In this document: positions 13,148 to 20,413 of the stretch, one piece after another | Layout of the letters: each line of letters begins with the position of its first letter | Position numbering within the stretch: position 1 is the first letter of the stretch | Source: JBFMFH01 sp040752275 | GTDB taxonomy: Bacteria > Acidobacteriota > Vicinamibacteria > Vicinamibacterales > JAKQTR01 | Reading direction: 5' to 3' | Length of the DNA stretch: 20,413 nt | Assembly (NCBI GenBank): GCA_040752275.1 | Contig: JBFMFH010000037.1 | Location: forward strand, 1-20,413 | Made by a program: the position numbers and the translations under genes | The notes under the pieces: generated by a model | The model's input: only the letters and a program-made list of their open reading frames with translations | What the model was told of the DNA's origin: nothing | The model's database searches: none

Positions 13148-15270
13148 ACGTAATACCCGAGGATCACCACCACCCCCATCAGCACGCCCATCGCGTACGC
13201 GCGCAACGAACCTGTCTGCACGCGCCTGAGCACGCCACTCGCGCCGCTGACGATGCGGCCGGCGCCGTTGACGGCGCCGTCGATGACACCTGCGTCGACG
13301 ACCTTCCACAGCGAACGCTCGGACAGCCGGTGAATCGGCTCCACGATCGTCGCGTCGTAGATCTCGTCGACGTAGTACTTGTGCAGGAGGGTCCGGTGCA
13401 CACCGGCGAAGGAGCGGGCCAGCGAGTCGGACGCCTCTCTGCGCCGCAGGAAGAAGAACCAGGCGACGGCAACGCCGCCGACGGCGGCGGCGCTCGACAG
13501 CGTCATCAGGGCGAACTCGGCGCCGTGATCGTCGGCATGCCCGCCTTCGCTGGATTGGTCGTGTCCAGCTACGGCGCGACTTCGCCCGCCTTCGCTGGAT
13601 TGCTCCTGCCCAGCTACGGCGAGGTTCGAGCCCGCTTCACCGCTCTCGATACCCGGAGCGGTGAAGCTGGGCTCGAGGAAGTGCTCGATCCGGTTGCTCC
13701 CGCCGAGCACGGCCGGCACGCCGAGATACCCTGCCAGGACCGAGCCGATCGCCAGCAGGACGAGCACAACGGCCATGGCCGGCGGCGCGTCGTGCAGGTG
13801 GCTCCCACGACCGTGGCCATCGTGGCCGCCGCTGGCTGGATCGTGCCCAGCTATGGCGCGACTTCGCCCGCCGCCGCTGGCTGGATCATCCCCGCCGTCG
13901 CCGGCCTGATGGGGTCCGCCGTCACCGCGGCGCTCGCCGTGGAAGGTCAGGAACACCAGGCGGAACATGTAGATCGCCGTCAGGAGCGAGGCGACGGCGG
14001 CAACGGCCCACACGACGGGGTGCCCGCTAGAGAAGGTCTTCCAGAGGATCTCGTCCTTGCTGAAGAACCCGGCCAGACCGGGCACCCCGGCAATCGCCAG
14101 CGCGCCGATCAGGAACGTCCAGTAGGTGACGGGCAGCGCCGTGCGGAGGCCGCCCATGTGCCGGATGTCCTGCTGGCCGGAGAGGGCGTGGATGACCGCT
14201 CCGGAGCCGAGGAAGAGCAACGCCTTGAAGAACGCGTGGGTGTAGAGGTGGAAGATGCCAGCCGCGTACGCCCCGACGCCCATCGCGACGAACATCAACC
14301 CGAGCTGCGACACGGTGGAGTACGCCAGCACGCGCTTGATGTCGTTCTGGACGAGACCGATTGTGCCGGCCATGAGGGCCGTCGCCGCCCCGATGCCGGC
14401 GACGATGGCCAGCGTGTCAGGCGCATGGCTGAACAGGACGGCGTTGCGCCCGATCATGTACACGCCCGCCGTCACCATCGTCGCGGCGTGAATGAGCGCC
14501 GAGACCGGGGTCGGGCCCTCCATGGCATCCGGCAGCCACACGTAGAGCGGAATCTGCGCCGACTTGCCCGTCGCGCCCACGAACAGGAGCAGGGTCATCA
14601 GCGACAGCACGCCGAAGGTCGTCTCGACGGGCAGCATCCCCGCGCGGTGGGCGACCTCCTGGAAGTCGAAGGTGCCGAATTGCACCCAGACCATGAACAT
14701 CCCCAGGAGGAACCCGAAGTCGCCGATGCGGTTGACGACGAACGCCTTCCTGCCCGCATCCGAGGCCGACTGTTTCTTGAACCAGAAGCCGATGAGCAGG
14801 TACGAGCACAGGCCCACGCCCTCCCAGCCGACGAACATCACCGGGAAGTTCGCCCCGAGGACGAGCGTCAGCATGAACGAGGCGAAGAGGTTCAGGTACG
14901 AGAAGTACCGGGCGTACTCGCCGCCGGTCTCCTCGTGCATGTAGGCCGTCGAGTAGACGTGGATGAGGAATCCGATGCCGCTGACGACCAGGATCATCAC
15001 GGCCGCGAGTGGGTCGAGACGCAGCGCCAGCGGGATGCTCAGCTCGCCGGATTCGATCCAGGGAGCGACCGTCTGCACGATGCCGCGGTCGGACTCGGGC
15101 AGGGCGACGAGCGACCACACCATCCACGCCGACACGGTGAACGAGGCGGCCATGGCGAGGCATGCGACCGCCCCGGCGGCGGCCTTCGAGAGGCGGCGGC
15201 CGAACGAGGCGTTGACCAGGAACCCGAGGAACGGCAGCAACGGTACGAGGAGCAGCACGGGTCCCCTCAC
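13138..15270 (-). CDS. nuoL: NADH-quinone oxidoreductase subunit L
   Basis: A 710-residue distal proton-pumping subunit with the long C-terminal lateral helix. Landmarks are VGWEGVGLCSYLLIGFW with the membrane Glu, GKSAQIPLYVWLPDAMEGPT with the Lys, HAATMVTAGVYMI, and the KYYVDEIYDATIVEPIH segment before the final helix. It is longer than the usual 610-660 residues because of two hydrophilic His/Gly/Ser-rich loops (about 448-500 and 540-585) that share a repeated motif; see the repeat entries. The start is ambiguous: GTG at 15270 gives the four-base GTGA overlap with nuoK, GTG at 15273 adds one residue, and GTG at 15258 has the better ribosome site (GAGGGGA). Confidence 0.95.
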   Translation of the reverse strand: MRGPVLLLVPLLPFLGFLVNASFGRRLSKAAAGAVACLAMAASFTVSAWMVWSLVALPESDRGIVQTVAPWIESGELSIPLALRLDPLAAVMILVVSGIGFLIHVYSTAYMHEETGGEYARYFSYLNLFASFMLTLVLGANFPVMFVGWEGVGLCSYLLIGFWFKKQSASDAGRKAFVVNRIGDFGFLLGMFMVWVQFGTFDFQEVAHRAGMLPVETTFGVLSLMTLLLFVGATGKSAQIPLYVWLPDAMEGPTPVSALIHAATMVTAGVYMIGRNAVLFSHAPDTLAIVAGIGAATALMAGTIGLVQNDIKRVLAYSTVSQLGLMFVAMGVGAYAAGIFHLYTHAFFKALLFLGSGAVIHALSGQQDIRHMGGLRTALPVTYWTFLIGALAIAGVPGLAGFFSKDEILWKTFSSGHPVVWAVAAVASLLTAIYMFRLVFLTFHGERRGDGGPHQAGDGGDDPASGGGRSRAIAGHDPASGGHDGHGRGSHLHDAPPAMAVVLVLLAIGSVLAGYLGVPAVLGGSNRIEHFLEPSFTAPGIESGEAGSNLAVAGQEQSSEGGRSRAVAGHDQSSEGGHADDHGAEFALMTLSSAAAVGGVAVAWFFFLRRREASDSLARSFAGVHRTLLHKYYVDEIYDATIVEPIHRLSERSLWKVVDAGVIDGAVNGAGRIVSGASGVLRRVQTGSLRAYAMGVLMGVVVILGYYVWR
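13540..13629 (-). repeat. two tandem 45-bp units inside nuoL (loop 2)
   Basis: Units 13540-13584 and 13585-13629 both begin CCCGCCTTCGCTGGATTG and share CCAGCTACGGCG. They encode the 15-residue unit RSRAVAGHDQSSEGG and a diverged version, SNLAVAGQEQSSEGG. The repeat period is a multiple of three, so the frame is kept. Confidence 0.8.
13825..13886 (-). repeat. related repeat copy inside nuoL (loop 1)
   Basis: GCCGCCGCTGGCTGGATC occurs twice (about 13825-13842 and 13869-13886), around CCCAGCTATGGCGCGACTTC. This is the same unit as in loop 2, about 200 bases away, and it encodes DDPASGGGRSRAIAGHDPAS. It is a diverged copy, also in frame. Confidence 0.75.
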
Positions 15271-15569
15271 CACTTCAGGCTCGTGAACAGGTCCGGGTTC
15301 AGCGATTCGCGGTGCCGGAACAGCGCGATCACGATCGCCAGCCCGACGGCCGCCTCGGCGGCCGCGACCGTCACGACGAAGAACATGATGATCTGGCCGT
15401 CGACGGTTCCGAGGGTGCGCCCGAAGGCGATGAATGCCAGGTTCGCGGCGTTCAGCATCACCTCGATCGACAGCAGGATGGCAATCAGGTTGCGCCGCAG
15501 GAAGACGCCTGCGACGCCGATGGCGAAGAGGACGCCCGAGAGCGCCAGGTAGTGGTCGAGCGGCACCAT
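15267..15569 (-). CDS. nuoK: NADH-quinone oxidoreductase subunit K
   Basis: A 100-residue subunit with three membrane helices, the usual NuoK length; it takes part in the proton channel next to NuoJ and NuoN. The family signature is clear: RRNLIAILLSIEVMLNAANL (26-45) with its conserved membrane Glu, then the second Glu in TVAAAEAAVGLAIVIALFR (67-85). The ATG at 15569 begins four bases after the nuoJ stop. The end overlaps the nuoL start. Confidence 0.96.
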   Translation of the reverse strand: MVPLDHYLALSGVLFAIGVAGVFLRRNLIAILLSIEVMLNAANLAFIAFGRTLGTVDGQIIMFFVVTVAAAEAAVGLAIVIALFRHRESLNPDLFTSLKW

Positions 15570-15573
15570 CGCG

Positions 15574-16104
15574 CTACAGCTCCCGCTTGGCCAGGACCAC
15601 CGCGCCCACCATGGCCACGATGATCAGGATCGACGTCACTTCGAAGGCAAACATGTAGTCGGTGAAGAGCACGCGCCCCAGTTCGCGGACCGAGCCCAGC
15701 GAGGCCGGGTCGGCTCCCGCGCCGCCGGCCAACAGGCCATCGTCGCTGCCCTGCGCCGCGTCGAGGGCCCAGGCCAGTTCGGCCACGAGCACCGCCGCGA
15801 GCAGGGCTCCCGAGCGCAGGGGCCCCCGCACGAGCAGCGTGCCGGGTGCCGGCGCTTCTTCCTGCCTCGCGTTCAGCAGCATCACGACGAACAGGAAGAG
15901 CACCATGATGGCGCCCGCGTAGATGATGATCTGGATCACGGCGGCGAACGGCGCGTGCAGTTGGATGTAGAGCGCGGCCAGGGCCGCGAACGCCACAATC
16001 AGCATCAGCACGCTGTGCATCGGGTGCGGTCTGGCCACGACCAGGACGGATGCGCCGACCGCCACGGCCGCGAACGCGTAGAAGAGCAGCAGTTCAGTTC
16101 CCAA
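15574..16104 (-). CDS. nuoJ: NADH-quinone oxidoreductase subunit J
   Basis: A 176-residue five-helix membrane subunit. The conserved helix-3 region is visible as IQIIIYAGAIMVLFLFVVML (57-76), with the Tyr and Gly of the pi-bulge motif. A Gly/Ala-rich variable loop (118-135) precedes the last helix, which ends V-V-L-A-K-R-E-L. The start is a TTG at 16104 that overlaps the nuoH end by 11 bases; the next ATG would remove the first helix. nuoI, which normally lies between nuoH and nuoJ, is not present because the two genes overlap. Confidence 0.95.
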   Translation of the reverse strand: MGTELLLFYAFAAVAVGASVLVVARPHPMHSVLMLIVAFAALAALYIQLHAPFAAVIQIIIYAGAIMVLFLFVVMLLNARQEEAPAPGTLLVRGPLRSGALLAAVLVAELAWALDAAQGSDDGLLAGGAGADPASLGSVRELGRVLFTDYMFAFEVTSILIIVAMVGAVVLAKREL

Positions 16105-17119
16105 AGTACACCACCCCCGCTGCCGTCACGACCAGGTTCAGCACCGCCAGCGGCAGCAGCACCTTCCAGCCGAGGGCCATCAGCTGGTCGTACCGCAGGC
16201 GCGGCAGCGTCCAGCGCATCCAGATGTAGAAGAAGAGCAGCGCCGCGATCTTCACAAGGAACCAGATCCACCCCATCGACTCGGGCAGGATGGGCCCCTG
16301 CCAGCCGCCGAGGAAGAGGTTCGTCGCGACCGCCGACACGGTCACCATGTTGATGTACTCCGCGAGGAAGAACATCGCGAAGGACATGCTGCTGTACTCC
16401 GTGTGGTAGCCGGCCACCAGCTCCTGCTCGGCCTCTGGAAAGTCGAACGGCGCGCGGTTCGTCTCGGCGACGCCGGCGATCATGTAGATGACGAACCCGA
16501 GCGGCTGGAGGAACACGAACCACCTGGGAACGAACCCGAACCAGTACCCGCCCTGCGCTTCGACGATGCGCGTGAGCGACAGGTCGTTGGCGACGAGGAG
16601 CACGGCCGCGAGGGACAGGCCGTAGGACAACTCGTAGCTGATCATCTGGGAGGTCGACCGCAGCGCCCCTAGCAGGGAGTACTTGCTGTTCGCGCTCCAG
16701 CCCGCTAGCACGATGCCGTAGATGCTCACCGACGTGATCGCGAACACCACCAGGACCGCCACGTTCACGTCCGCCACCTGCAGGCGGACCGGTTCCTCGA
16801 GCAGGCCGAAGAAGGTCGTCTCGGCGCCGAAGGGCACCACCGCGAACGCCGCGAAGGCCGCCGTCGCCGAGATGATCGGCGCCAGCATGAAGATCCACTT
16901 GTCGGCGGCGGCGGGGCGCAGCGTCTCCTTGAAGAGCAGCTTGAGGACGTCGGCCACCGGTTGGAGGGCGCCCTTCGGCCCGACCCGGTAGGGACCCAGC
17001 CGCTGCTGCACGGCTGCGGCCACCTTCCGCTCGGCGTACACCATGACGGCAGCGGACGTCAGCAGCGCGACGAAGGCCAGGAACAGGATCCCGAACTGAC
17101 CGACGATCAGCGGCAGCAT
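16094..17119 (-). CDS. nuoH: NADH-quinone oxidoreductase subunit H
   Basis: A 341-residue membrane subunit that forms the quinone chamber and links the peripheral arm to the pumps. Landmarks are YAERKVAAAVQQRLGPYRVG (28-47), the KLLFKE segment, GWSANSKYSLLGALRSTSQM and the signature AETNRAPFDFPEAEQELVAG followed by the Y-H-T-E-Y-S-S-M-x-F loop. Length is usual. The ATG at 17119 has GGAGG close upstream and lies 11 bases after the nuoF stop, leaving no room for nuoG. Confidence 0.96.
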   Translation of the reverse strand: MLPLIVGQFGILFLAFVALLTSAAVMVYAERKVAAAVQQRLGPYRVGPKGALQPVADVLKLLFKETLRPAAADKWIFMLAPIISATAAFAAFAVVPFGAETTFFGLLEEPVRLQVADVNVAVLVVFAITSVSIYGIVLAGWSANSKYSLLGALRSTSQMISYELSYGLSLAAVLLVANDLSLTRIVEAQGGYWFGFVPRWFVFLQPLGFVIYMIAGVAETNRAPFDFPEAEQELVAGYHTEYSSMSFAMFFLAEYINMVTVSAVATNLFLGGWQGPILPESMGWIWFLVKIAALLFFYIWMRWTLPRLRYDQLMALGWKVLLPLAVLNLVVTAAGVVYFGN

Positions 17120-17130
17120 GCCTCCACTCC

Positions 17131-18417
17131 TCAGTGCCTGTGCCCGCCGCGCCACGGGGCCGGCACCGTGCAGCGCCCTTCCCTGACATGCGCCTCGTAC
17201 TCGTGGCGGAAGTGCTGCAGCGTGCTGAGCACCGGCGCCACCTCGGCGTCCCCGAACGGGCACAGGGTCTTGCCGTTGATGTTCGACGCCACGCTCTGCA
17301 GCAGGTCGAGATCCCGCATCTCGCCCTCGCCCCCCTCGATCTTGCGCAGGATCTTCAGCATCCAGTCCGAGCCCTCGCGGCAGGGCGTACACTTGCCGCA
17401 GGATTCGTGCCGGTAGAAGTGAATCAGGTTCTCGGCGGCCCAGACCATGCAGGTCGTCTCGTCCATGACGATGATGGCGGCCGAGCCGAGCATCGACCCG
17501 GCCTTGGCCACGCCTTCGAAGCTGGCCGGCACGTCGATGGCGTCCGGCAGCAGCACGGGCGTCGACGACCCGCCGGGAATGACGGCCTTCAGCTGGCGCC
17601 CGTCGCGGATGCCGCCCGCGTAGCCGTAGATGAGCTCGCGCAGCGTCGTGTGCATGGACGCCTCGTAGACGCCCGGCCGAACGACGTGGCCGCTCACGCA
17701 ATAGAGCTTGGGCCCGCCGTTCTTCTCCGGGCCGAGGCTCGCGAACCACTCGGCGCCCTTCGTGATGATCGAAGGCACGTTGGCCAGGGTCTCGACGTTG
17801 TTGATGATGGTCGGGCACCCGTAGAGACCGACCACGGCGGGAAACGGCGGGCGCAGCCTTGGCTGGGCGCGCTTGCCTTCGAGCGACTCGAGCAGGGCCG
17901 ATTCCTCCCCCGCTTCGTACGCCCCGGCGCCGCGGTGCACGTAGATCTCGCAATCGAAGCCGCTGCCAAGGATGTTCGATCCCAGACAGCCGCGGGCCCG
18001 CGCTTCGGCAATGGCCGACTCGAGCACCTCCGAGACGTGGAAGAACTCGCCGCGGATATAGATGTAGCCCGCCCTCGCCCCGATGGCGTAGCAGGCAATC
18101 GCCACGCCCTCGAGCACCAGGTGCGGGTTGCGTTCCATCAGCACGTGGTCCTTGAACGTGCCGGGCTCGCTCTCGTCGGCGTTGCAGCAGACGTACTTGG
18201 GCTTGGGCGAGTCCTTGGGCACGAATCCCCACTTCATCCCGGTGGGGAATCCCGCGCCGCCGCGGCCGCGCAGCCCGGACTGCTTCACGGACTCGATGAC
18301 GTCGCCGGGCGCCATCGACAGCGCCTTCTTCAGGCCCTCGTACGCCCCGTGGCGCAGAGACACGTCAAGGGAGTAGCTGTGCGGCTCGCGGATGAAACTG
18401 GTGAGGACAGGGTCCAT
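17131..18417 (-). CDS. nuoF: NADH-quinone oxidoreductase subunit F (NADH/FMN/4Fe-4S)
   Basis: A 428-residue flavoprotein that accepts hydride from NADH onto FMN. The nucleotide and FMN loops are GRGGAGFPTGMKW (51-63) and CNADESEPGTFKD (78-90), followed by GAGAYEAGEESALLESLEG. The N3 4Fe-4S ligands are E-S-C-G-K-C-T-P-C-R (Cys340, 343, 346) with Cys386 in T-L-C-P-F-G. The ATG at 18417 was chosen over in-frame codons upstream because conservation starts there and AGGA precedes it. The 81-base gap to nuoE is the largest in the operon and carries an inverted repeat. No nuoG follows, although NuoF normally passes electrons to NuoG clusters. Confidence 0.96.
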   Translation of the reverse strand: MDPVLTSFIREPHSYSLDVSLRHGAYEGLKKALSMAPGDVIESVKQSGLRGRGGAGFPTGMKWGFVPKDSPKPKYVCCNADESEPGTFKDHVLMERNPHLVLEGVAIACYAIGARAGYIYIRGEFFHVSEVLESAIAEARARGCLGSNILGSGFDCEIYVHRGAGAYEAGEESALLESLEGKRAQPRLRPPFPAVVGLYGCPTIINNVETLANVPSIITKGAEWFASLGPEKNGGPKLYCVSGHVVRPGVYEASMHTTLRELIYGYAGGIRDGRQLKAVIPGGSSTPVLLPDAIDVPASFEGVAKAGSMLGSAAIIVMDETTCMVWAAENLIHFYRHESCGKCTPCREGSDWMLKILRKIEGGEGEMRDLDLLQSVASNINGKTLCPFGDAEVAPVLSTLQHFRHEYEAHVREGRCTVPAPWRGGHRH

Positions 18418-18438
18418 GATCCTGATCAGAAGACTGAA

Positions 18439-18495
18439 GACAGAAGACAGGAGACAGAAGAAGGACACGAGACACGCTGAATTCTGTCTTCTGTC
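18439..18495 (-). repeat. inverted repeat in the nuoE-nuoF gap
   Basis: GACAGAAGACAG (18439-18450) and its exact complement CTGTCTTCTGTC (18484-18495) flank 33 bases. Extra GAAGAC/GAGACAGAAG units around the left arm make one strand purine-rich. The nuoE-F transcript could form a stem-loop about 20 bases before the nuoF start. Confidence 0.6.
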
Positions 18496-18498
18496 ACG

Positions 18499-19104
18499 TT
18501 ACTCCCGTGTCTCAACACACAAATGACACCCGCTCAGCGCCTTGATGCCCTTGTCGCGCAAATCGTCGACGAGCTTCGCCGCGTCGCCCGGGGCCACGCA
18601 CTCGTGCCAGTGTTCGTTCACCATCACCACGGGCGCCCGGTCGCACGCGCCGAGGCACTCGACTTCGAGCAACGTGAACGTCCCGGTCGGATCCGTCTCG
18701 CCCGGTCCGATTCCGAGCTTCTTCGAGAGCTCCTCCGTCACGCGCTCGGCGCCATTCAGCGCGCATGACAGCGTCCGGCACACTTGCAGCACGTACCGGC
18801 CGACCGGCCGGGTGTAGAACATCGCATAGTACGAGGCAACGTCCTCGACCTGCGCCGGCGTGATGCCGATCACCTGCGCCACGTGCTCCATGGCGGCGGC
18901 GGTGATGTGTCCCTGCTGCTCCTGGACGAGGTGGAGCGCCGGCAACAGCGCAGACTGGCGCCGCTCAGGCGGGTAGTGCGCGGCAATGGCCTCGAGCCGG
19001 GCGCGCGCCTGCGGCGTGAACGCGAAGGCCTCGCCCGGGTCGGGCACACGGCGCTCCGATCTGTGGAGCCCCGTGTCGTACGGCATCCTGGGGTGGAAAG
19101 TCAC
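18499..19104 (-). CDS. nuoE: NADH-quinone oxidoreductase subunit E (2Fe-2S)
   Basis: A 201-residue thioredoxin-like subunit that binds the N1a 2Fe-2S cluster beside NuoF. The four ligands are visible as V-C-R-T-L-S-C (Cys109 and 114) and E-C-L-G-A-C-D (Cys150 and 154). The helical N-terminal part, with LPALHLVQEQQGHIT and the E-D-V-A-S-Y-Y-A-M-F-Y-T segment, is typical. The GTG at 19104 overlaps the nuoD stop by four bases (GTGA) and has GGGGGA upstream; an ATG at 19086 would be six residues shorter with a poorer ribosome site. The N-terminal 25 residues are variable. Confidence 0.95.
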   Translation of the reverse strand: MTFHPRMPYDTGLHRSERRVPDPGEAFAFTPQARARLEAIAAHYPPERRQSALLPALHLVQEQQGHITAAAMEHVAQVIGITPAQVEDVASYYAMFYTRPVGRYVLQVCRTLSCALNGAERVTEELSKKLGIGPGETDPTGTFTLLEVECLGACDRAPVVMVNEHWHECVAPGDAAKLVDDLRDKGIKALSGCHLCVETRE

Positions 19105-20282
19105 CGGTCCACGTCCCCCATCACGACGTCGATCGAACCGATGACGGCGACCACGTCGGCAATCAACGCGCCCTTGATCATGGGCTCCACCGCCTGACAG
19201 GCGAGCAGCGACGGGGCCCGCATCTTGAGGCGCCACGGCCGGTTTCCGCCATCCGACACCACGTGGCAGCCGTGCTCGCCCCGGGGCCCCTCGACCGGCA
19301 CGTAGGCCTCGCCGGCGGGAACGGTGAATCCCTGAGAGTAGATCAGGAAGTGCTGGATGAGCGCTTCCATCTCGGTGTAGACCTTGTCCTTGGGCGGGGG
19401 CACGATCATCGGGTCGTCGACGGCCCATACGCCGGTGCGGTCGATGCGATCGAACACTTGGTTGCAGATCCGGACGCTCTGGCGCATCTCTTCCAGCCGC
19501 ACGAGGTAGCGGTCGAAGACGTCGCCCACGGTGCCGATCGGCACATCGAACTCGATGGACTCGTACCCGCAGTATGGAAACGCCTTGCGGACGTCGTAGG
19601 TCGAGCCGGCCGCGCGGGCGATGGGTCCCACCAGTCCGTAGGCGTGGGCATCGGCCTTCGGCATGATCCCGACGCCTCGCGTACGCCGGATCCAGATCTC
19701 GTTCTTCGTCAGCAGGTCTTCGTACTGATCGACCTTGGCCGGCATCCGGTCCAGCAGCGACCGGACCGCCTCGTGGAAGCCGCGGGGCAGATCCTCGCGC
19801 AGGCCGCCGATGCGGATGTAGCTCGGGAACATCCGGAACCCGGCAATGAGCTCGTTGATGTTGAGGATGAGCTCGCGCTCCCGCCAGCAGTACAGCATGA
19901 CGGTGAATGCGCCGACGTCCATGGCGTGCGTGCCGAGCCAGACGAGGTGGCTGTTCAGCCGCTGCAACTCGACGAGCAGCATGCGGATCCACTTCACCCG
20001 GTCTGGCACCTCACATCCGAGCAGCTTCTCCACCGACAACACGTAGCCCAGGGTGTTCGAGTGGGAGCTCAGGTAGTCCATCCGCTCGACGAGCGGAATC
20101 ACCTGCTGCCACTTCTTCTGCTCCGCGGTCTTCTCGATCCCGGTGTGCAGGTACCCGATGGTAGGGCTCGCCGAGACAATCGTCTCGCCGTCCAGCTCGA
20201 GCACGAGGCGCAGGACGCCGTGGGTGCTCGGGTGCTGCGGCCCCATGTTGACGGTCATCGTCTCGGTGCGCAGCTCAGCCAT
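19101..20282 (-). CDS. nuoD: NADH-quinone oxidoreductase subunit D (49 kDa type)
   Basis: A 393-residue subunit of the peripheral arm, related to the large subunit of NiFe hydrogenases; it forms the quinone head-group pocket. Landmarks are NMGPQHPSTHGVLRL (12-26) with the pocket His, IGYLHTGIEK (42-51), RMDYLSSHSN (67-76) and the end of the family, DGGNRPWRLKMRAP, with IGSIDVVMGDVDR at the C-terminus. It stands alone and is not fused to NuoC. The ATG at 20282 was chosen because the preceding in-frame residues belong to another gene. It overlaps the upstream isomerase gene by eight bases, so the two are probably translationally coupled. Confidence 0.96.
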   Translation of the reverse strand: MAELRTETMTVNMGPQHPSTHGVLRLVLELDGETIVSASPTIGYLHTGIEKTAEQKKWQQVIPLVERMDYLSSHSNTLGYVLSVEKLLGCEVPDRVKWIRMLLVELQRLNSHLVWLGTHAMDVGAFTVMLYCWRERELILNINELIAGFRMFPSYIRIGGLREDLPRGFHEAVRSLLDRMPAKVDQYEDLLTKNEIWIRRTRGVGIMPKADAHAYGLVGPIARAAGSTYDVRKAFPYCGYESIEFDVPIGTVGDVFDRYLVRLEEMRQSVRICNQVFDRIDRTGVWAVDDPMIVPPPKDKVYTEMEALIQHFLIYSQGFTVPAGEAYVPVEGPRGEHGCHVVSDGGNRPWRLKMRAPSLLACQAVEPMIKGALIADVVAVIGSIDVVMGDVDR

Positions 20283-20413
20283 GACACTCCCGTTCGACGA
20301 GCTCGCAGATGGCGTGCAGGAGTGTCCGGTGCACCTCCTGCACACGCGCCGTCGAGGGCGAGGGCACGTTGATGTGGATGTCGGCCGCCTGGCCGACCGG
20401 GCCGCCGTCCCGG
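20275..20413 (-). CDS. GmhA-like sugar-phosphate isomerase (SIS domain), 3' end only
   Basis: Only the last 45 residues are in the window; the gene runs off the right edge. The end reads D-G-G-P-V-G, then ADIHINVPSPSTARVQEVH and LLHAICELVERE. This matches the C-terminus of phosphoheptose isomerases (GmhA) and DiaA-like SIS proteins, where a V-P-S-x-x-T-A-R-[IV]-Q-E-x-H segment carries the catalytic Glu and His. GmhA turns sedoheptulose 7-phosphate into D-glycero-D-manno-heptose 7-phosphate for lipopolysaccharide or other glycans. Its stop overlaps nuoD by eight bases, an unusual neighbour for complex I. The exact substrate is uncertain without the rest. Confidence 0.7.
   Translation of the reverse strand, partial: RDGGPVGQAADIHINVPSPSTARVQEVHRTLLHAICELVERECHG

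Noticed and set aside
11312..15552. Very long plus-strand open frames (over 600 codons) opposite nuoL and nuoM
   Set aside because: They are antisense to clear NuoL and NuoM genes; their His/Arg/Glu-rich translations are the mirror of hydrophobic codons.
17120..17130. Search for a remnant of nuoG between nuoF and nuoH
   Set aside because: Only 11 bases separate the genes and they hold the nuoH ribosome site, so no relic can be present.
1..20413. tRNA, rRNA or CRISPR array
   Set aside because: No cloverleaf, rRNA core sequence or regularly spaced direct repeats were seen on either strand.

Overview
The window is GC-rich bacterial chromosome. Every well-supported gene reads on the minus strand; only a decayed integrase reads on the plus strand. 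The gene content (complex I, GC-rich accessory genes, an acidobacterial style of repeats) suggests an uncultivated soil or sediment bacterium, possibly Acidobacteriota (Vicinamibacteria). This is an impression from codon use and gene order, not something the window proves.

The right half (about 10.1-20.4 kb) is a tightly packed respiratory complex I operon. In transcription order it runs: the 3' end of a gmhA-like sugar isomerase gene, nuoD, nuoE, nuoF, nuoH, nuoJ, nuoK, nuoL, nuoM, nuoN. Most neighbours overlap by 4-11 bases or lie within 11 bases of each other. nuoG and nuoI are absent from their usual places (after F and after H), and nuoA-C do not directly precede nuoD. The only real gap, nuoE-nuoF, carries an inverted repeat. 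Three GC-rich hairpins follow nuoN. NuoL carries in-frame duplicated 45-bp repeats in two His-rich loops, and NuoM has Asp where the family has a key Glu.

The left half (1-9.9 kb) is accessory DNA. I read it as the remains of an integron. Five attC-like sites are visible: 4386-4479, 4794-4864, 8150-8231 (degenerate), 8579-8648 and 9311-9374. Several genes stop within about 10 bases of one. A fragment of an integron-type tyrosine recombinase (about 5464-5664, plus strand) diverges from the first cassette, a higBA toxin-antitoxin pair, as intI does in a standard integron. Cassette-type content includes higBA (toxin decayed), a small protein whose C-terminus is encoded by an attC site, a ParE/antitoxin pair, a DUF5655 protein, and a segment without a gene. 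Further left, still on the minus strand but without visible attC sites, lie a small membrane protein, a CYTH protein, a DUF488 protein, a GyrI-like protein, a ceramidase-like membrane protein, a possible HXXEE membrane protein and an AAC(6')-like GNAT acetyltransferase. Between the two attC clusters sit a methyltransferase and a membrane-anchored protein built of three tandem beta-rich repeats.
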